A stretch of DNA of 39,766 bases from the NCBI GenBank assembly GCA_047971245.1, contig JBKDZN010000177.1, forward strand, positions 1-39,766. The letters are read 5' to 3'. The stretch is from CADEDH01 sp047971245 (lineage in GTDB: Bacteria > Actinomycetota > Acidimicrobiia > Acidimicrobiales > SZUA-35). The notes under the pieces were generated by a model. It searched no databases and was not told the DNA's origin. It was given only the letters and a program-made list of their open reading frames with translations. The position numbers and the translations under genes were made by a program. Positions 1-8,559 of this stretch are shown here, in pieces. Positions within the stretch are counted from its first letter, which is position 1. Each line of letters starts with the position of its first letter.

Positions 1-1221
1 GTAGCCGCTCACGAACGTCGAACGGCTGAGTTCGGCCTCACCCGCCGGTTCGACCGACCGCAGGCGGGGCCCAAGGGTGGTGAACAGGTTCGTGAGCTAC
101 ATCTTGGACAGGTTGGAACCGAGTCAGAAGTGGGTGCCGACCCCGAATGCGACGTGACGGTTCGTCTTCCGGCCGACGTCGAAGGTGAACGGATCGTCGA
201 AGACCGCCTCGTCCCGGTTGGCCGACCAGTACGCCAGCAGTACGTCCTGGCCCTTCTTGATCGTCTTGCCGCCGAGCTCGTAATCGCAGGTGGCGGTGCG
301 CATGAAGTGCTTGACCGGTGAGGTCCACCGGATCATCTCGTCGACCGCGTACGGCATCAGTTCCGGCTGCTCTTGCAGCTTCTTCAGCTGATCGGGGTGC
401 TGGATCAGGGCCTGGAGACCGCCGGTCATGGCGTGCGAGGTGGTGTCGTGGCCGGCGGTGGCGGCGATGATGTAGAGCCCCAGTTGTTCCATGACGCCGA
501 TCGGTTCACCGTCGATCTCGGCGTTGGCCACGATGGAACAGAAGTCGCCGGTGGGTCGGGCCTTGCGGTCCTCGGTGATCGAGTTGAAGTAGGAGAAGAA
601 GTCGCGGATGGTGTCGTCGATCCCGGCGAGGGAGTCCTCCGCGTCGCGGGCGTATTCGGGGTCCTCGGGGCCGAACAGTTCCTGGGTGAGCTGCAACATC
701 CTGGGGTAGTCGCTCTGGGGCAGACCCATCATGGCCAGGATCACCTGGAGCGGATACTCCATGGCCACGTCGGTGGCGAAGTCGATCTCGCCACCGGCGG
801 CCTCGAGCTTGGTCATCGCCTCCACCGTCAGCTGGTCGAGACGGCCCGTCATCTTGCGGAGATTGCTCGGTCGGAACCAGCTCGCGGCCAGGTCGCGGTA
901 GTCCTTGTGTTCCTTGCCGTCCATGACGACCAGGGATTTGATGCGATGGGTCCCGTGGGTGGCGCGGTTGTCGTCGGCCTCCCGTGAACCGAGGATGCCC
1001 CGTGGCCCGGCGATGAACTCCTCGTCGTGGAGCTCGACCTCCATGACCTCGGCATGACTGGTGACGACCCAGAACGGGTAGACGTCGGGATGCTCCACCC
1101 AGTGGACGGGATCCTCGGCTCGGATGACGGCGGCCGCTTGGTGCCAACGATCGGCGTCGGTGTAGCGCTTGCTCTCGACGAACGCTCGGGACGCCTCGTC
1201 AAGGGTCATGTCGGATGTCAT
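1..1221 (-). pseudogene. Cytochrome P450, interrupted at the heme cysteine and cut by the window edge
   Basis: Bacterial class I P450 beginning with ATG at 1221 (M-T-S-D-M-T-L-D). Visible are the I-helix A-G-H-D-T-T-S, the K-helix and meander region, and the heme loop F-G-V-G-T-H-F. The next codon, where the heme-ligating Cys must be, is TGA (124-126). The same frame then continues with good P450 sequence (L-G-S-N-L-S-K-M), hits TAG at 97-99 where related enzymes have Glu, and runs on open with P450-like sequence (L-R-S-V-E-P-A-G-E) to base 1. A protein stopping at 124 would lack the thiolate ligand and could not be a normal monooxygenase. The frame is continuous upstream with the cupin at 1222-1827, so translation may start there. 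It is either a recent pseudogene or two base errors near a contig end. Confidence 0.85.
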
Positions 1222-1827
1222 CGACTCGGCCTTCCCGTCGTCCGGCGCTTCGATCGTAGTTCGACCGGGGGTGATCGGCGAAGCGATCGGCGGTTCTTCC
1301 CCGGCCCACCGGACGGGTTCGACGAGGCCGTACGGCTGGGCCTCCGACGCCCACCCGTCGTGCCGGTTCCGGGCTTCGGTGGCCGCCTTGGTCCACGAGT
1401 CGGCGTTGCGGTATTTGAACACGATGTTCCATGAACTGGCGTGGCGGTACTCGAGGAACTCCACACCGTCGGGGCCGGTGGTGAAGGTGTACGCCGTGTC
1501 GGCGGGGACGAGCATGCCGTCGCCCTTACCGAGCACCTCCTTGCCCACCTGCATCTCTCCGGCGATGACCACATAACAGCAGTCGGAATCGTGGCTGTGG
1601 AGCGGTAGGGGATAACCGCTCTTGTGCCAGGCGTAGGCGAGGCTGAACCCCGGCACGTTGATGAGGATCTTGGCGAAACTCCCCGCCTCGATCCCGGCGT
1701 CGGCGAGCTGGCCGAGGCCGGCACGGATATCGGGGGTGAGGCCCTCATAGCGGAGGACGTCGGTCTGTTCGAGGGTGGGAGCCGTGGCGGCGCGGAAGAT
1801 CTCGAACTTCGGTGATGGGTCGGTCAT
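1222..1827 (-). CDS. Cupin-domain protein, in frame with the following P450
   Basis: About 200 residues from ATG 1827, preceded by a good GAGGAG ribosome binding site. A single cupin fold is suggested by L-P-L-H-S-H-D-S-D-C-C-Y-V-V-I-A-G-E-M followed by G-K-G-D-G-M-L-V-P-A-D. The usual second-motif His is not evident, so metal binding is uncertain. There is no stop codon between this domain and the P450: the frame runs on through a Pro/Glu-rich linker (residues about 175-202) into M-T-S-D-M-T. Either this is a true cupin-P450 fusion or the cupin stop has been lost. Similar cupins often sit beside catabolic oxygenases, but the substrate cannot be told from the sequence. Confidence 0.7.
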
Positions 1828-1920
1828 GGGTGGCTCCTCGGTTCGGGCCCGAATCTCATCTTCGAAGGCGGCCCGCCGGCCGTGCAAGGTGGCCGGGGCC
1901 GTGGTCGCGTGATGGACCGC

Positions 1921-1947
1921 CGACCGACGATGCTCTACCGTCGGTCG
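1921..1947. promoter_or_regulatory. Perfect inverted repeat in the divergent promoter region
   Basis: Nine-base arms CGACCGACG (1921-1929) and CGTCGGTCG (1939-1947) flank a 9-base centre, 18 bases before the GTG of the rightward gene, between two divergent cupin genes. Position and symmetry suggest an operator, though no regulator is encoded next to it. A transcript hairpin is the other option. Confidence 0.45.
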
Positions 1948-1965
1948 CAGAGTCAGGGAGGCCCC

Positions 1966-2907
1966 GTGCACAGGATCATGACCCGTACCCCGGTCGGCGA
2001 CGCCGGCAGCCATATCGATCTCGACTTTCGCGACACCGAGGTGTGGACCGATTTCATGGGGATCCCTTCGGTGTCGATGCTGTTCGGCGACGAGGAGGCC
2101 GGGCCGTATGTGTTCCTGTCGGCCTCGGTGCCGATGGACGACCAGATGCCGACGGGCTTCTCCCACGCCCACCCGTCGGACAATTGGCGGATCTCGGTGC
2201 GAGGCACCACCAACATGGGCCGCGACGAGTACCGCCACGGCCAATTCCGGTTCCACGACGGCGGCGTGCCCTACGCCGGCGACAATCTGGCCTGGGGTCC
2301 CGAGGGCGGGTTCGGGCTGGTCCTGATGGGTGACCGGCGCGGGTTCGCCATCACCCCGGTCAAGGCCGACATCGCCGAACGAGTGGAGCCGACCCAGGCC
2401 AGAGCGGCCCGGGCGATGGGGGTCGAGCGGCTCGATCCGTGCCCGGGAGCACCCGCCATCCGGACCACCACGGGTGGGACGTCACGAGCCCATCTCAACG
2501 GGGGTTTCGACGACGTGGACGCCTGGGTCGACGTGGCCGGTGGCGTGAAGCTGTACGTCGGGTTGCTCGGGGAACCCCGGCGAGGACCCGCGGTGTGCCT
2601 GGTCAAGGCCGACGCCGGCGCAGTCGCCTGGCCGGCCCGGACGCTCGACACCGAGACCCTGCTCGTCCCCGTGGATGGTTCGGTCGAGGTCGACGGGGTG
2701 GTCCTCGATCAGGGATCGGTCCGTCTCGACACCGCTGGTGTTGCGGCCCCGGCGTTGGTGGCGGGCCCCGACGGGGTGAGCCTGGTCGCCGTTGTCGGCG
2801 ACCGGCGGGCGCTCCTCGGCGACGGCGCCGATGGGTTCGCCGCCACGACGTTCGGCGCCGTCGTGGCGTCCCATATCGCTGATCTGCTGGTCGACCTGGC
2901 CGCCTGA
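1966..2907 (+). CDS. Cupin-like hypothetical protein
   Basis: About 313 residues. The start is GTG 1966 because an AGGGAGG ribosome binding site (1955-1961) lies five bases before it; longer in-frame starts have no such site. The N-terminal half contains G-F-S-H-A-H-P-S-D-N-W-R-I-S-V-R-G and a glycine-rich stretch like a cupin barrel. The C-terminal half (E-T-L-L-V-P-V-D-G-S-V-E-V-D-G-V-V-L-D-Q-G-S-V-R-L) looks like a second, degenerate cupin. There is no signal peptide or membrane segment. It is divergent from the cupin-P450 gene and probably related to it in function. Exact role unknown. Confidence 0.7.
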   Translation: MHRIMTRTPVGDAGSHIDLDFRDTEVWTDFMGIPSVSMLFGDEEAGPYVFLSASVPMDDQMPTGFSHAHPSDNWRISVRGTTNMGRDEYRHGQFRFHDGGVPYAGDNLAWGPEGGFGLVLMGDRRGFAITPVKADIAERVEPTQARAARAMGVERLDPCPGAPAIRTTTGGTSRAHLNGGFDDVDAWVDVAGGVKLYVGLLGEPRRGPAVCLVKADAGAVAWPARTLDTETLLVPVDGSVEVDGVVLDQGSVRLDTAGVAAPALVAGPDGVSLVAVVGDRRALLGDGADGFAATTFGAVVASHIADLLVDLAA

Positions 2908-2971
2908 GCCGCGACGTCGGCATCGAGCTGGACAAGGCACGAATCCGGAGGAACTCGAACCGAACGAGATC

Positions 2972-2977
2972 TACCGT
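2972..2977 (+). promoter_or_regulatory. -10 box of a probable leaderless promoter
   Basis: TACCGT lies seven bases before the GTG at 2985, and there is no ribosome binding site. This spacing puts the transcript start at the start codon. Confidence 0.35.
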
Positions 2978-2984
2978 TGCCCTC

Positions 2985-3728
2985 GTGGCTGGTCGCGCGG
3001 GTTTCGTCGAAGCGGTTCTGGAGGCTCCGCTCGGCGTTGCGCTGCTGGCTCGACTCGAGTCACGGGCGCGCGTTCCCGCTGGATGGGCTCCCTTGGGAGA
3101 TAGCTCCGTTGACGGTGTGAACGGAGCTGTTGCCCTCGTCGAGACCATGGAGTTCGGCGAACTCGTCGAGCTTGCGACCTACTCGGCGGTGATCGACGTG
3201 GGCGGGGCTGTGGACGGCGAGCGATCCCCCCGAGGTCGCCCACGCCCAGCTCGTCGATGCCTGGGAGATGTACGACGGGCCGGTGACCCGGTGGGATCTC
3301 CCCGTGGAGACGGGTTCCAAGTGTTCGAGATCAACCGTCCGGGCGATTGGGTTCGACTGATGGGTGTGCCTGGGCAACGGGCGGCACGCACGTCGATCCG
3401 GTCGCACCTCGTGCCTGACTGGCGATCCGTAGCCGAACGCTACGACGGGGTCCACCTGACATGGGCCGGGCTCATCACTGCCGAAGGCCGCATCAGCGAT
3501 CCCGGCCAAGAAGACGTGGCGATGCTCCGCTACTGGTTCAGCGAACGGACGCTCTGGCTGTCCGACGTCGGGCCGCCGGGCCCGCTCGCTCCACCTCACC
3601 TTCTCGACGACACGCTGTCCGACGGAAGCCCGGCAACCGTCGGCGCCCCCGATCGCGACACCCGGCGGAAGCGCGACCTTGCTGTGCTCGCGGGACTCCT
3701 CGATCGTCCAGTCGACTCGCAGGCGTAG
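2985..3728 (+). pseudogene. Hypothetical protein with two compensating frameshifts
   Basis: The nominal frame is open for 247 codons, but coding character changes frame inside it. From about 3211 to 3322 the protein-like sequence is one base out of frame (W-T-A-S-D-P-P-E-V-A-H-A-Q-L-V-D-A-W-E-M-Y-D-G-P-V-T), while the nominal frame there is Arg/Pro/Gly-rich nonsense. Sense returns at F-E-I-N-R-P-G-D-W-V-R-L. This fits a one-base insertion near 3203-3210 and a one-base deletion near 3321-3324. The repaired product would be about 247 residues, soluble, beginning A-G-R-A-G-F-V-E-A-V-L-E-A-P-L-G. I do not recognise the family. It precedes the convergent VapBC pair. Confidence 0.5.
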
Positions 3729-3787
3729 GATGCGATACATGGGGCGCTGGCACTGGCCGGCATCGTCGAGGTTCGCCGCTCTGTCGC

Positions 3788-4219
3788 TCAGCCGAGTGTG
3801 GCGGGCGCAACGGCGAATCCGGCTGCTACCGCGCCTGCGTGGAGGTGCCGGTCCCACACCGCCACCGTGAGGTCGGTGACGCCAAGAGCGCGAGCGCTGG
3901 CGAGGTGGACGGCATCAGCGCCACGGAGTCGATGATCTCGCGCCAGGAGGCCGGCATCTTGTTCGACGGCTGGGGTCAGTTCGATCGGACGAATCGAAGC
4001 CCAGAAGTCCTTCCAGTCGGCCATCGCACCAGCGGTCTCGGACTCGGACAGGTCGTGGTTGCGTCCGGCCGCGGCCAGCGCTGCGCACACCTCGGGGTAG
4101 GCCAGGCGACTCGAGAGGGCGGAGTCGGATGCGTTCCACAGCGTCGCCGCGACGTCGGAGCCGACCTCGTTGAGCACGAGTTTCACCAGGGCGCTGGAAT
4201 CGAAGTAGACGAGAGTCAC
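3788..4219 (-). CDS. vapC: PIN-domain ribonuclease toxin, VapC type
   Basis: 143 residues, the usual VapC length, starting at GTG 4219. The acidic residues that hold the metal in PIN nucleases are present: Asp7 (Y-F-D-S-S-A-L-V-K), Glu43 (Y-P-E-V), Asp102 (G-A-D-A-V-H-L-A-S-A) and Asp123 (V-W-D). Members of the family cut RNA, often tRNA or rRNA, when not bound by the antitoxin. The gene starts two bases after the antitoxin stop, as expected for a co-translated pair. The sequence looks intact. The RNA target cannot be inferred. Confidence 0.9.
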   Translation of the reverse strand: MTLVYFDSSALVKLVLNEVGSDVAATLWNASDSALSSRLAYPEVCAALAAAGRNHDLSESETAGAMADWKDFWASIRPIELTPAVEQDAGLLARDHRLRGADAVHLASARALGVTDLTVAVWDRHLHAGAVAAGFAVAPATLG

Positions 4220-4221
4220 CG

Positions 4222-4485
4222 TCAGCGACGCTGTTCACTGATGATCTCGGCGACCGGGTGTTTCGGCGCCGGTCGGTTCCTGCTGCCCGCGACAGGCCGG
4301 GTCGGGCTGGCCGGACGGCTGATGATGCCCTCAGCGGTCAGTCGGTCGATGAGGGCTGTGGCGTCGATGGCGACGATTCGGGCAACTGGCGTGCCTCGAT
4401 CGGTGATGACCACGTCGTTGCCTTCGCGCGCCGCGTCGATCCAGCGGCCGAGGTGAGCCCGGAGTTCGGTAATCGCGACATCCAC
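4222..4485 (-). CDS. vapB: Antitoxin of the Phd/VapB type
   Basis: 87 residues from GTG 4485. The N-terminus V-D-V-A-I-T-E-L-R-A-H-L-G-R-W-I-D-A-A-R-E-G followed by V-V-I-T-D-R-G-T-P-V-A-R-I-V is the classic prevent-host-death DNA-binding fold. The Pro/Arg-rich C-terminus would wrap the toxin. A longer in-frame TTG start at 4515 exists, but GTG 4485 matches the normal family start and has a TACACT box exactly six bases before it, so a leaderless start is preferred. It likely neutralises the adjacent VapC and represses its own promoter. Confidence 0.85.
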   Translation of the reverse strand: MDVAITELRAHLGRWIDAAREGNDVVITDRGTPVARIVAIDATALIDRLTAEGIISRPASPTRPVAGSRNRPAPKHPVAEIISEQRR

Positions 4486-4491
4486 ACCGGC

Positions 4492-4501
4492 AGTGTACAC
4501 T
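4492..4501 (-). promoter_or_regulatory. vapBC -10 box within a palindrome
   Basis: TACACT (4492-4497, minus strand) lies six bases upstream of the vapB GTG and is part of the 10-base palindrome AGTGTACACT (4492-4501). A palindrome over the -10 box suits autorepression by the antitoxin. Confidence 0.5.
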
Positions 4502-4563
4502 ACGGCTTTACTCAAAAGGTACAGATTGTTTGTCGGGGATGTCGCACGGGCCGCCTGAGCCGC

Positions 4564-5265
4564 TCAGCGTTCCCCGGATCCGTCGAGGGTGCCGACGATG
4601 GAGGCCCGCTGGGACAGTTCGATCCAGTTGCCGTCGGGGTCGCGCACCATGGAGATGCGGGCGGTCACCCCGATCGTGACCGGAGCGAGCGCCTCGCGGC
4701 CCCCGCCGGCCAGGACGGCGACGTGCTCGTGGTCGACGTCGAACACCTGGAAGGTGATGTACCGCCAGCCGGTTCCTTGCATCCCGGCGTCGGTGGGGGC
4801 GTCGGGGTCGGGTTCGAGCAAGATGACGCTGTCGCCGGCCCGGAACCGGCCGGGTTGTTCCTCGGGCAGGCGGAGCACCCGACGGTAGAAGCGGCGGTGG
4901 GCGTCGAGGTTCCGCACCCCGATCCGGATGCCGATCTGGTCGACGCCGTCGGTACCCGGGGGGACGAGGCCGACCGGATTGCCGTCCGGGTCGGCCAGGT
5001 GGCGGGGCGCGGCGAGGCCGGCCCGGGCGATGACGAGTTCCCGGTACCCACTCGGTCCGGTCGCCGGTGGCGGGGTGTCGTGGTGGTTGATCTTCAGCAC
5101 CGAGCCGGCGATGTCGTGGCGGTGCTGGTCGTGGCCCCGCCGGATCGGCAGCACATGATCGAAGGGGAGGCCGATCTCCTGTTGCCAGAACTCGAGCATC
5201 GGTTCCAGGCGGGCGGTGGTGAGGCCGATGTCGACCTGTTGCTTGGCCAGGTGCACGACGCTCAA
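4564..5265 (-). CDS. Two-module VOC (glyoxalase/extradiol dioxygenase fold) protein
   Basis: 233 residues from TTG 5265, with the stop of the upstream CaiB gene overlapping the start; GTG 5256 is an alternative start. The N-terminal module is V-D-I-G-L-T-T-A-R-L-E-P-M-L-E-F-W. The C-terminal module carries I-G-I-R-V-R-N-L-D-A-H-R-R-F-Y-R type sequence and ends in D-P-D-G-N-W-I-E-L, the typical last VOC strand with the metal-ligand Glu. Members act as epimerases, lyases or dioxygenases. Coupling to CaiB and P450 suggests a CoA-ester or ring-catabolism step such as an epimerase, which is inference. Confidence 0.8.
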   Translation of the reverse strand: MSVVHLAKQQVDIGLTTARLEPMLEFWQQEIGLPFDHVLPIRRGHDQHRHDIAGSVLKINHHDTPPPATGPSGYRELVIARAGLAAPRHLADPDGNPVGLVPPGTDGVDQIGIRIGVRNLDAHRRFYRRVLRLPEEQPGRFRAGDSVILLEPDPDAPTDAGMQGTGWRYITFQVFDVDHEHVAVLAGGGREALAPVTIGVTARISMVRDPDGNWIELSQRASIVGTLDGSGER

Positions 5266-6422
5266 CCGCCGCCGGCGATGGGTTCCCCGGCGTCACGCCG
5301 GAGGAAGTAGGCCATCTCGTCGTCGTCGAGGCCCCAGTCGCGCAGGGCCGCTTCACCGCCCTCACCCGGACGCGGACCGGCGCGGGTGATCTCTGAGGGG
5401 GTGCGATCGAACCGGGGTGCGGGTGCGGGTTGGGTGGTGCCGTCGACCTCGACGAACGACCGGCGCGCCTGGAGATGGGGGTGGGTGGGTGCTTCGAGCA
5501 GGTCGAGGACGGGCTGGACGCAGTCGTCGTCTCCGTCGAACAGCGCCACCCATTCGTCGCGGGTGCGGGTGGCGATGAGGTCGGCCATCCACGCCCGGTA
5601 CGCGGGCCAGGCGGCCAGGGCATCGGGGTCGCCCAGGTGCTTGGGCAGGGTCACGCCGGCCTTGGCCAGAAAGGTGCGGACGAACTTCGGTTGGAGGAGG
5701 GCGACGGAGAGGAACCGGTCGTCCGCGCAGCGGTGGACGCCGTAGCGCCAGTCGCCGCCGTCGACCAGGTTGGCCTGACGTTGATGGTTCCAGGTGCCTC
5801 CCTGCAGGTTGCCGTATACGTAGGCCATGAGGTTCAACGCCCCGTCGACGATGGCCGCGTCCACCACCTGGCCGCGCCCCGACCGGGCCGCCTCCCAGAG
5901 GGCCGACACCATGCCCAGGGCCAGCACGGCGCCACCACCACCGAGGTCACCGGCCAGGATCAGGGGCGGTACGGGTGGCCGGTCGGCCTCCCCGATCGCC
6001 CACAGGGCACCGGTCAGGGAGATGAAGTTGGCGTCGTAGCCGGCCCGGCCGGCCAGCGGCCCCGACTGCCCGTACCCGGTCATCCGCCCGTACACCAGCT
6101 TCGGGTTGCGGGCCAGACAGACCTCAGGGCCGAGACCCAACCGTTCCGCCACCCCGGGCCGGAACCCTTCGATCACCGCGTCGGCCCGTTCGATCAAGCC
6201 GAGCACGGCCTCGACCCCGTCGGGGGATTTCAGATCGGCTCGCACCGAGCGCCGGTTGCGGTAGAGGAACCGGTACCGGTGATCGGGGTAGCCGAGGTTC
6301 TGTTCCACCTCGCGATCGACCAGGATCACATCCGCGCCCATGTCCGACAGGAGCATGCCGGCGTACGGGCCGGGCCCGATGCAGAACAGTTCGACGATCT
6401 TCAGGCCGGTCAAAGGCCCCAT
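5262..6422 (-). CDS. CaiB/BaiF family CoA-transferase or acyl-CoA racemase
   Basis: 386 residues, normal for a single class III CoA-transferase, with GGAGG before ATG 6422. It begins M-G-P-L-T-G-L-K-I-V-E-L, followed by D-M-G-A-D-V-I-L-V-D-R. The catalytic Asp is present in G-R-A-G-Y-D-A-N-F-I-S-L-T-G. The N-terminus and Y-D-A-N-F motif resemble alpha-methylacyl-CoA racemase more than formyl-CoA transferase, which would suit side-chain degradation of sterols or branched acids. It lies between a P450 (60 bases upstream) and a VOC gene (overlapping), clearly in one operon. Confidence 0.88.
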   Translation of the reverse strand: MGPLTGLKIVELFCIGPGPYAGMLLSDMGADVILVDREVEQNLGYPDHRYRFLYRNRRSVRADLKSPDGVEAVLGLIERADAVIEGFRPGVAERLGLGPEVCLARNPKLVYGRMTGYGQSGPLAGRAGYDANFISLTGALWAIGEADRPPVPPLILAGDLGGGGAVLALGMVSALWEAARSGRGQVVDAAIVDGALNLMAYVYGNLQGGTWNHQRQANLVDGGDWRYGVHRCADDRFLSVALLQPKFVRTFLAKAGVTLPKHLGDPDALAAWPAYRAWMADLIATRTRDEWVALFDGDDDCVQPVLDLLEAPTHPHLQARRSFVEVDGTTQPAPAPRFDRTPSEITRAGPRPGEGGEAALRDWGLDDDEMAYFLRRDAGEPIAGGG

Positions 6423-6482
6423 GGGGAGGTCCTCCTTCGGGACGCTCGAGTTGCGGACGGGGATCCGGCCGCGCCGGCAGGG

Positions 6483-7736
6483 CTACGGGACGCGGGCGGG
6501 GAGCTGGGTGACGACCCGGATGAAGTTCCCGGCCGCGAACTCCGGTTCGCCGATCTCGATGCCCGGGACCCGGGTCAGCAGTTCACGGGTCACCGCCCGG
6601 AGCTGGCTGCGGGCCAACCACGCCCCGACACAGTAGTGGGCGCCGCCGCCACCGAAACCGACATGGGGGTTCTTGGGGCGTGAGATGTCGAACGCCCGAG
6701 GCTGCTCGAACACCGCCTCGTCGCGGTTGCCGGAGCAGTAGAAGATGCAGACCTTGTCGCCCTGGGCGATCTGCTGCCCGCCGAGTTCGGTGTCGGTCTC
6801 CGCCGTTCGGGTGAACTGCATCACCGGCGATCCGTAGCGGACGAACTCCTCGATCGCGGGCCCGATCCGCCCGTCGAAGTCCTCCATGAGGTAGGCCCGC
6901 TGGTCGGGGTTTTGGTCGAAGGCGACCATCGTGAGCGAGGTGGTGTTCCGCGTCGTGTCGTTGCCGGCCACGGTGAACAGCACCATGAACGCCCCGATGT
7001 CGTCGTCGGTGAGTCGGTGCCCATCGACCTCGGCGTTCACCAGGTTGGTGATCAGGTCGTCGGCGGGATGGGACCGGCGGTGTCTGGCCAGCTCCGCGCC
7101 CAAGGCGTACAGGTGGTCGCGGGCCTTGATCATGGTGCCGACCGGGTCCGCCGGGTCACCGTACGCCGGGTCGGCCCGGCCGATCACCGCGTCGCCGGCA
7201 TGGGCGGCCGCCACCCGTTCGGCGGTCGGCACGCCCATCATGTCGGCGATCATCCGCATCGGAAGCCGGGAGGCGCACTGTTCCACGAAGTCGATGTCGC
7301 CCGCGCCGATCAGGTCGGTCACGATCTCGGCGGCCGCGGTGTCGATCTGCTGGTCGATCAGGCTCACCTGGCGACGGGTGAACGCCGAGCTCACCAGCTC
7401 CCGGTAGCGGGGATGCTCGGGGGGATCCATGGTGAGAAAGAAGCCCAACGACCGGCTCAGTTCCAGCGGTACCGGATCGAGGCTGACCCCGAACCGGGAG
7501 GCGAACCGGTGCGATTGCCGGCTGACGGTGTTGATGTCCTCGTGGCGGACGACGGCCCAGAACCCGAGCTCCTCGTGCGGGGCCGGGAACTCGGTGGGTG
7601 GATGCCAGCTCACCGGGGCTTCCCGTCGCAGCCGGGAAAAGGTTTCCTCCCGTTCCTCGAACGACTGGTTCCAGAACGCGTTCGACGAGATGTCGACATC
7701 GATCGTCCGCTCGTGCGGTGTCGCCGCCAGTTTCAT
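6483..7736 (-). CDS. Cytochrome P450, CYP125/CYP124-like
   Basis: 417 residues, intact, with an AAGGGGG ribosome binding site before ATG 7736. It has the I-helix oxygen-activation motif A-G-N-D-T-T-R-N, the distal E-x-x-R region, and the heme loop F-G-G-G-G-A-H-Y-C-V-G with Cys369. The G-G-G-G-A-H-Y-C heme loop and N-D-T-T-R-N motif are typical of actinobacterial P450s that hydroxylate sterol side chains or methyl-branched lipids. First gene of the P450/CaiB/VOC operon, so it may make the alcohol or acid that CaiB later handles as a CoA ester. No ferredoxin gene is adjacent. Confidence 0.92.
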   Translation of the reverse strand: MKLAATPHERTIDVDISSNAFWNQSFEEREETFSRLRREAPVSWHPPTEFPAPHEELGFWAVVRHEDINTVSRQSHRFASRFGVSLDPVPLELSRSLGFFLTMDPPEHPRYRELVSSAFTRRQVSLIDQQIDTAAAEIVTDLIGAGDIDFVEQCASRLPMRMIADMMGVPTAERVAAAHAGDAVIGRADPAYGDPADPVGTMIKARDHLYALGAELARHRRSHPADDLITNLVNAEVDGHRLTDDDIGAFMVLFTVAGNDTTRNTTSLTMVAFDQNPDQRAYLMEDFDGRIGPAIEEFVRYGSPVMQFTRTAETDTELGGQQIAQGDKVCIFYCSGNRDEAVFEQPRAFDISRPKNPHVGFGGGGAHYCVGAWLARSQLRAVTRELLTRVPGIEIGEPEFAAGNFIRVVTQLPARVP

Positions 7737-7899
7737 GCGTAGCCCCCTTCAGCTCGGTCGATCGGCCCGCCTGACCGAACGACCTCGGTCGAATGCTCGC
7801 AGCCGGTCGGCCCGGGAAGCCAATCCCCGCATCGGCGCTGTCGCTGCCGCGTCGGCCGTCGGCGATCTCGGTGAAATCGTCGGCTCGCGAGTCCGACCG

Positions 7900-8559
7900 T
7901 CAGGAGGCGAGCCGGTAGCCCATGCCCCGGACGGTCTCGATGAGGTGGGCGCCGAGCTTCTTGCGCAGGTACCCGATGTAGACCTCGACGATGTTGGATC
8001 CGGGCTCGAAGTCGTAGCCCCAGACCATCGACAGCAGCTGTTCCCGCGACAGGACCTGGCCGGGATGGCGGAAGAGGACCTCGGCGAGGGCGAACTCCCG
8101 GGCCGAGAGTTCGACGGTGCGTTCGTCGGGGGTTGCGGTGCGCCGGCGCAGGTCGAGCAGGCAGTGGCCGGCTTCGAGCAGGGTGGCTTCGGGGCTGCCG
8201 GGGTGTCGGAGTCGGGCACGGACCCGGGCCAGGAGTTCCTCGAAGCGGAAGGGTTTGGTGACGTAGTCGTCGGCGCCGGCGTCGAGACCGGCGACGGTGT
8301 CCGCGGTCTGGTCCCGTGCGGTGAGCATGATGACCGGCAGTCGTTCGCCGCGTCGGCGGATGTCGGCCAGTACCGAGAAGCCGTCCTGGCCGGGGAGGCC
8401 GAGGTCGAGGATCATCAGGTCGAAGTCGGTGCCTCGGGCGACGGCCGCGGCGGTGATGCCGTCGGAGACGGCCATGGTGGTGTGGCCGTTGGCTTCGAGG
8501 CCTCTGGTGAGGAACGAGACGATGCGGTCCTCGTCCTCGACGATCAGGATGCGGGCCAC
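7900..8559 (-). CDS. OmpR/PhoB-family response regulator
   Basis: 219 residues from GTG 8559, with GGAGGAG five bases upstream. The receiver domain (1-115) has acidic residues at 8-11, phospho-acceptor Asp52 (L-D-L-G-L-P-G-Q-D-G), Thr80 and Lys102 (T-K-P-F). A winged-helix DNA-binding domain follows, ending in I-E-T-V-R-G-M-G-Y-R-L. It overlaps the kinase gene upstream by 16 bases, so the two are co-translated. The target is unknown. The 160 bases between this gene and the P450 operon contain no gene. Confidence 0.93.
   Translation of the reverse strand: MARILIVEDEDRIVSFLTRGLEANGHTTMAVSDGITAAAVARGTDFDLMILDLGLPGQDGFSVLADIRRRGERLPVIMLTARDQTADTVAGLDAGADDYVTKPFRFEELLARVRARLRHPGSPEATLLEAGHCLLDLRRRTATPDERTVELSAREFALAEVLFRHPGQVLSREQLLSMVWGYDFEPGSNIVEVYIGYLRKKLGAHLIETVRGMGYRLAS

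Noticed and set aside
97..126. Selenocysteine-containing P450 (TGA at the cysteine position)
   Set aside because: A TAG follows only nine codons later in the same frame, and no selenium gene or evident SECIS hairpin was seen. Mutation or error is simpler.
5430..6683. 417-codon open frame on the plus strand
   Set aside because: Antisense to the CaiB gene and P450 end, Gly/Asp/Val-rich with no motif.
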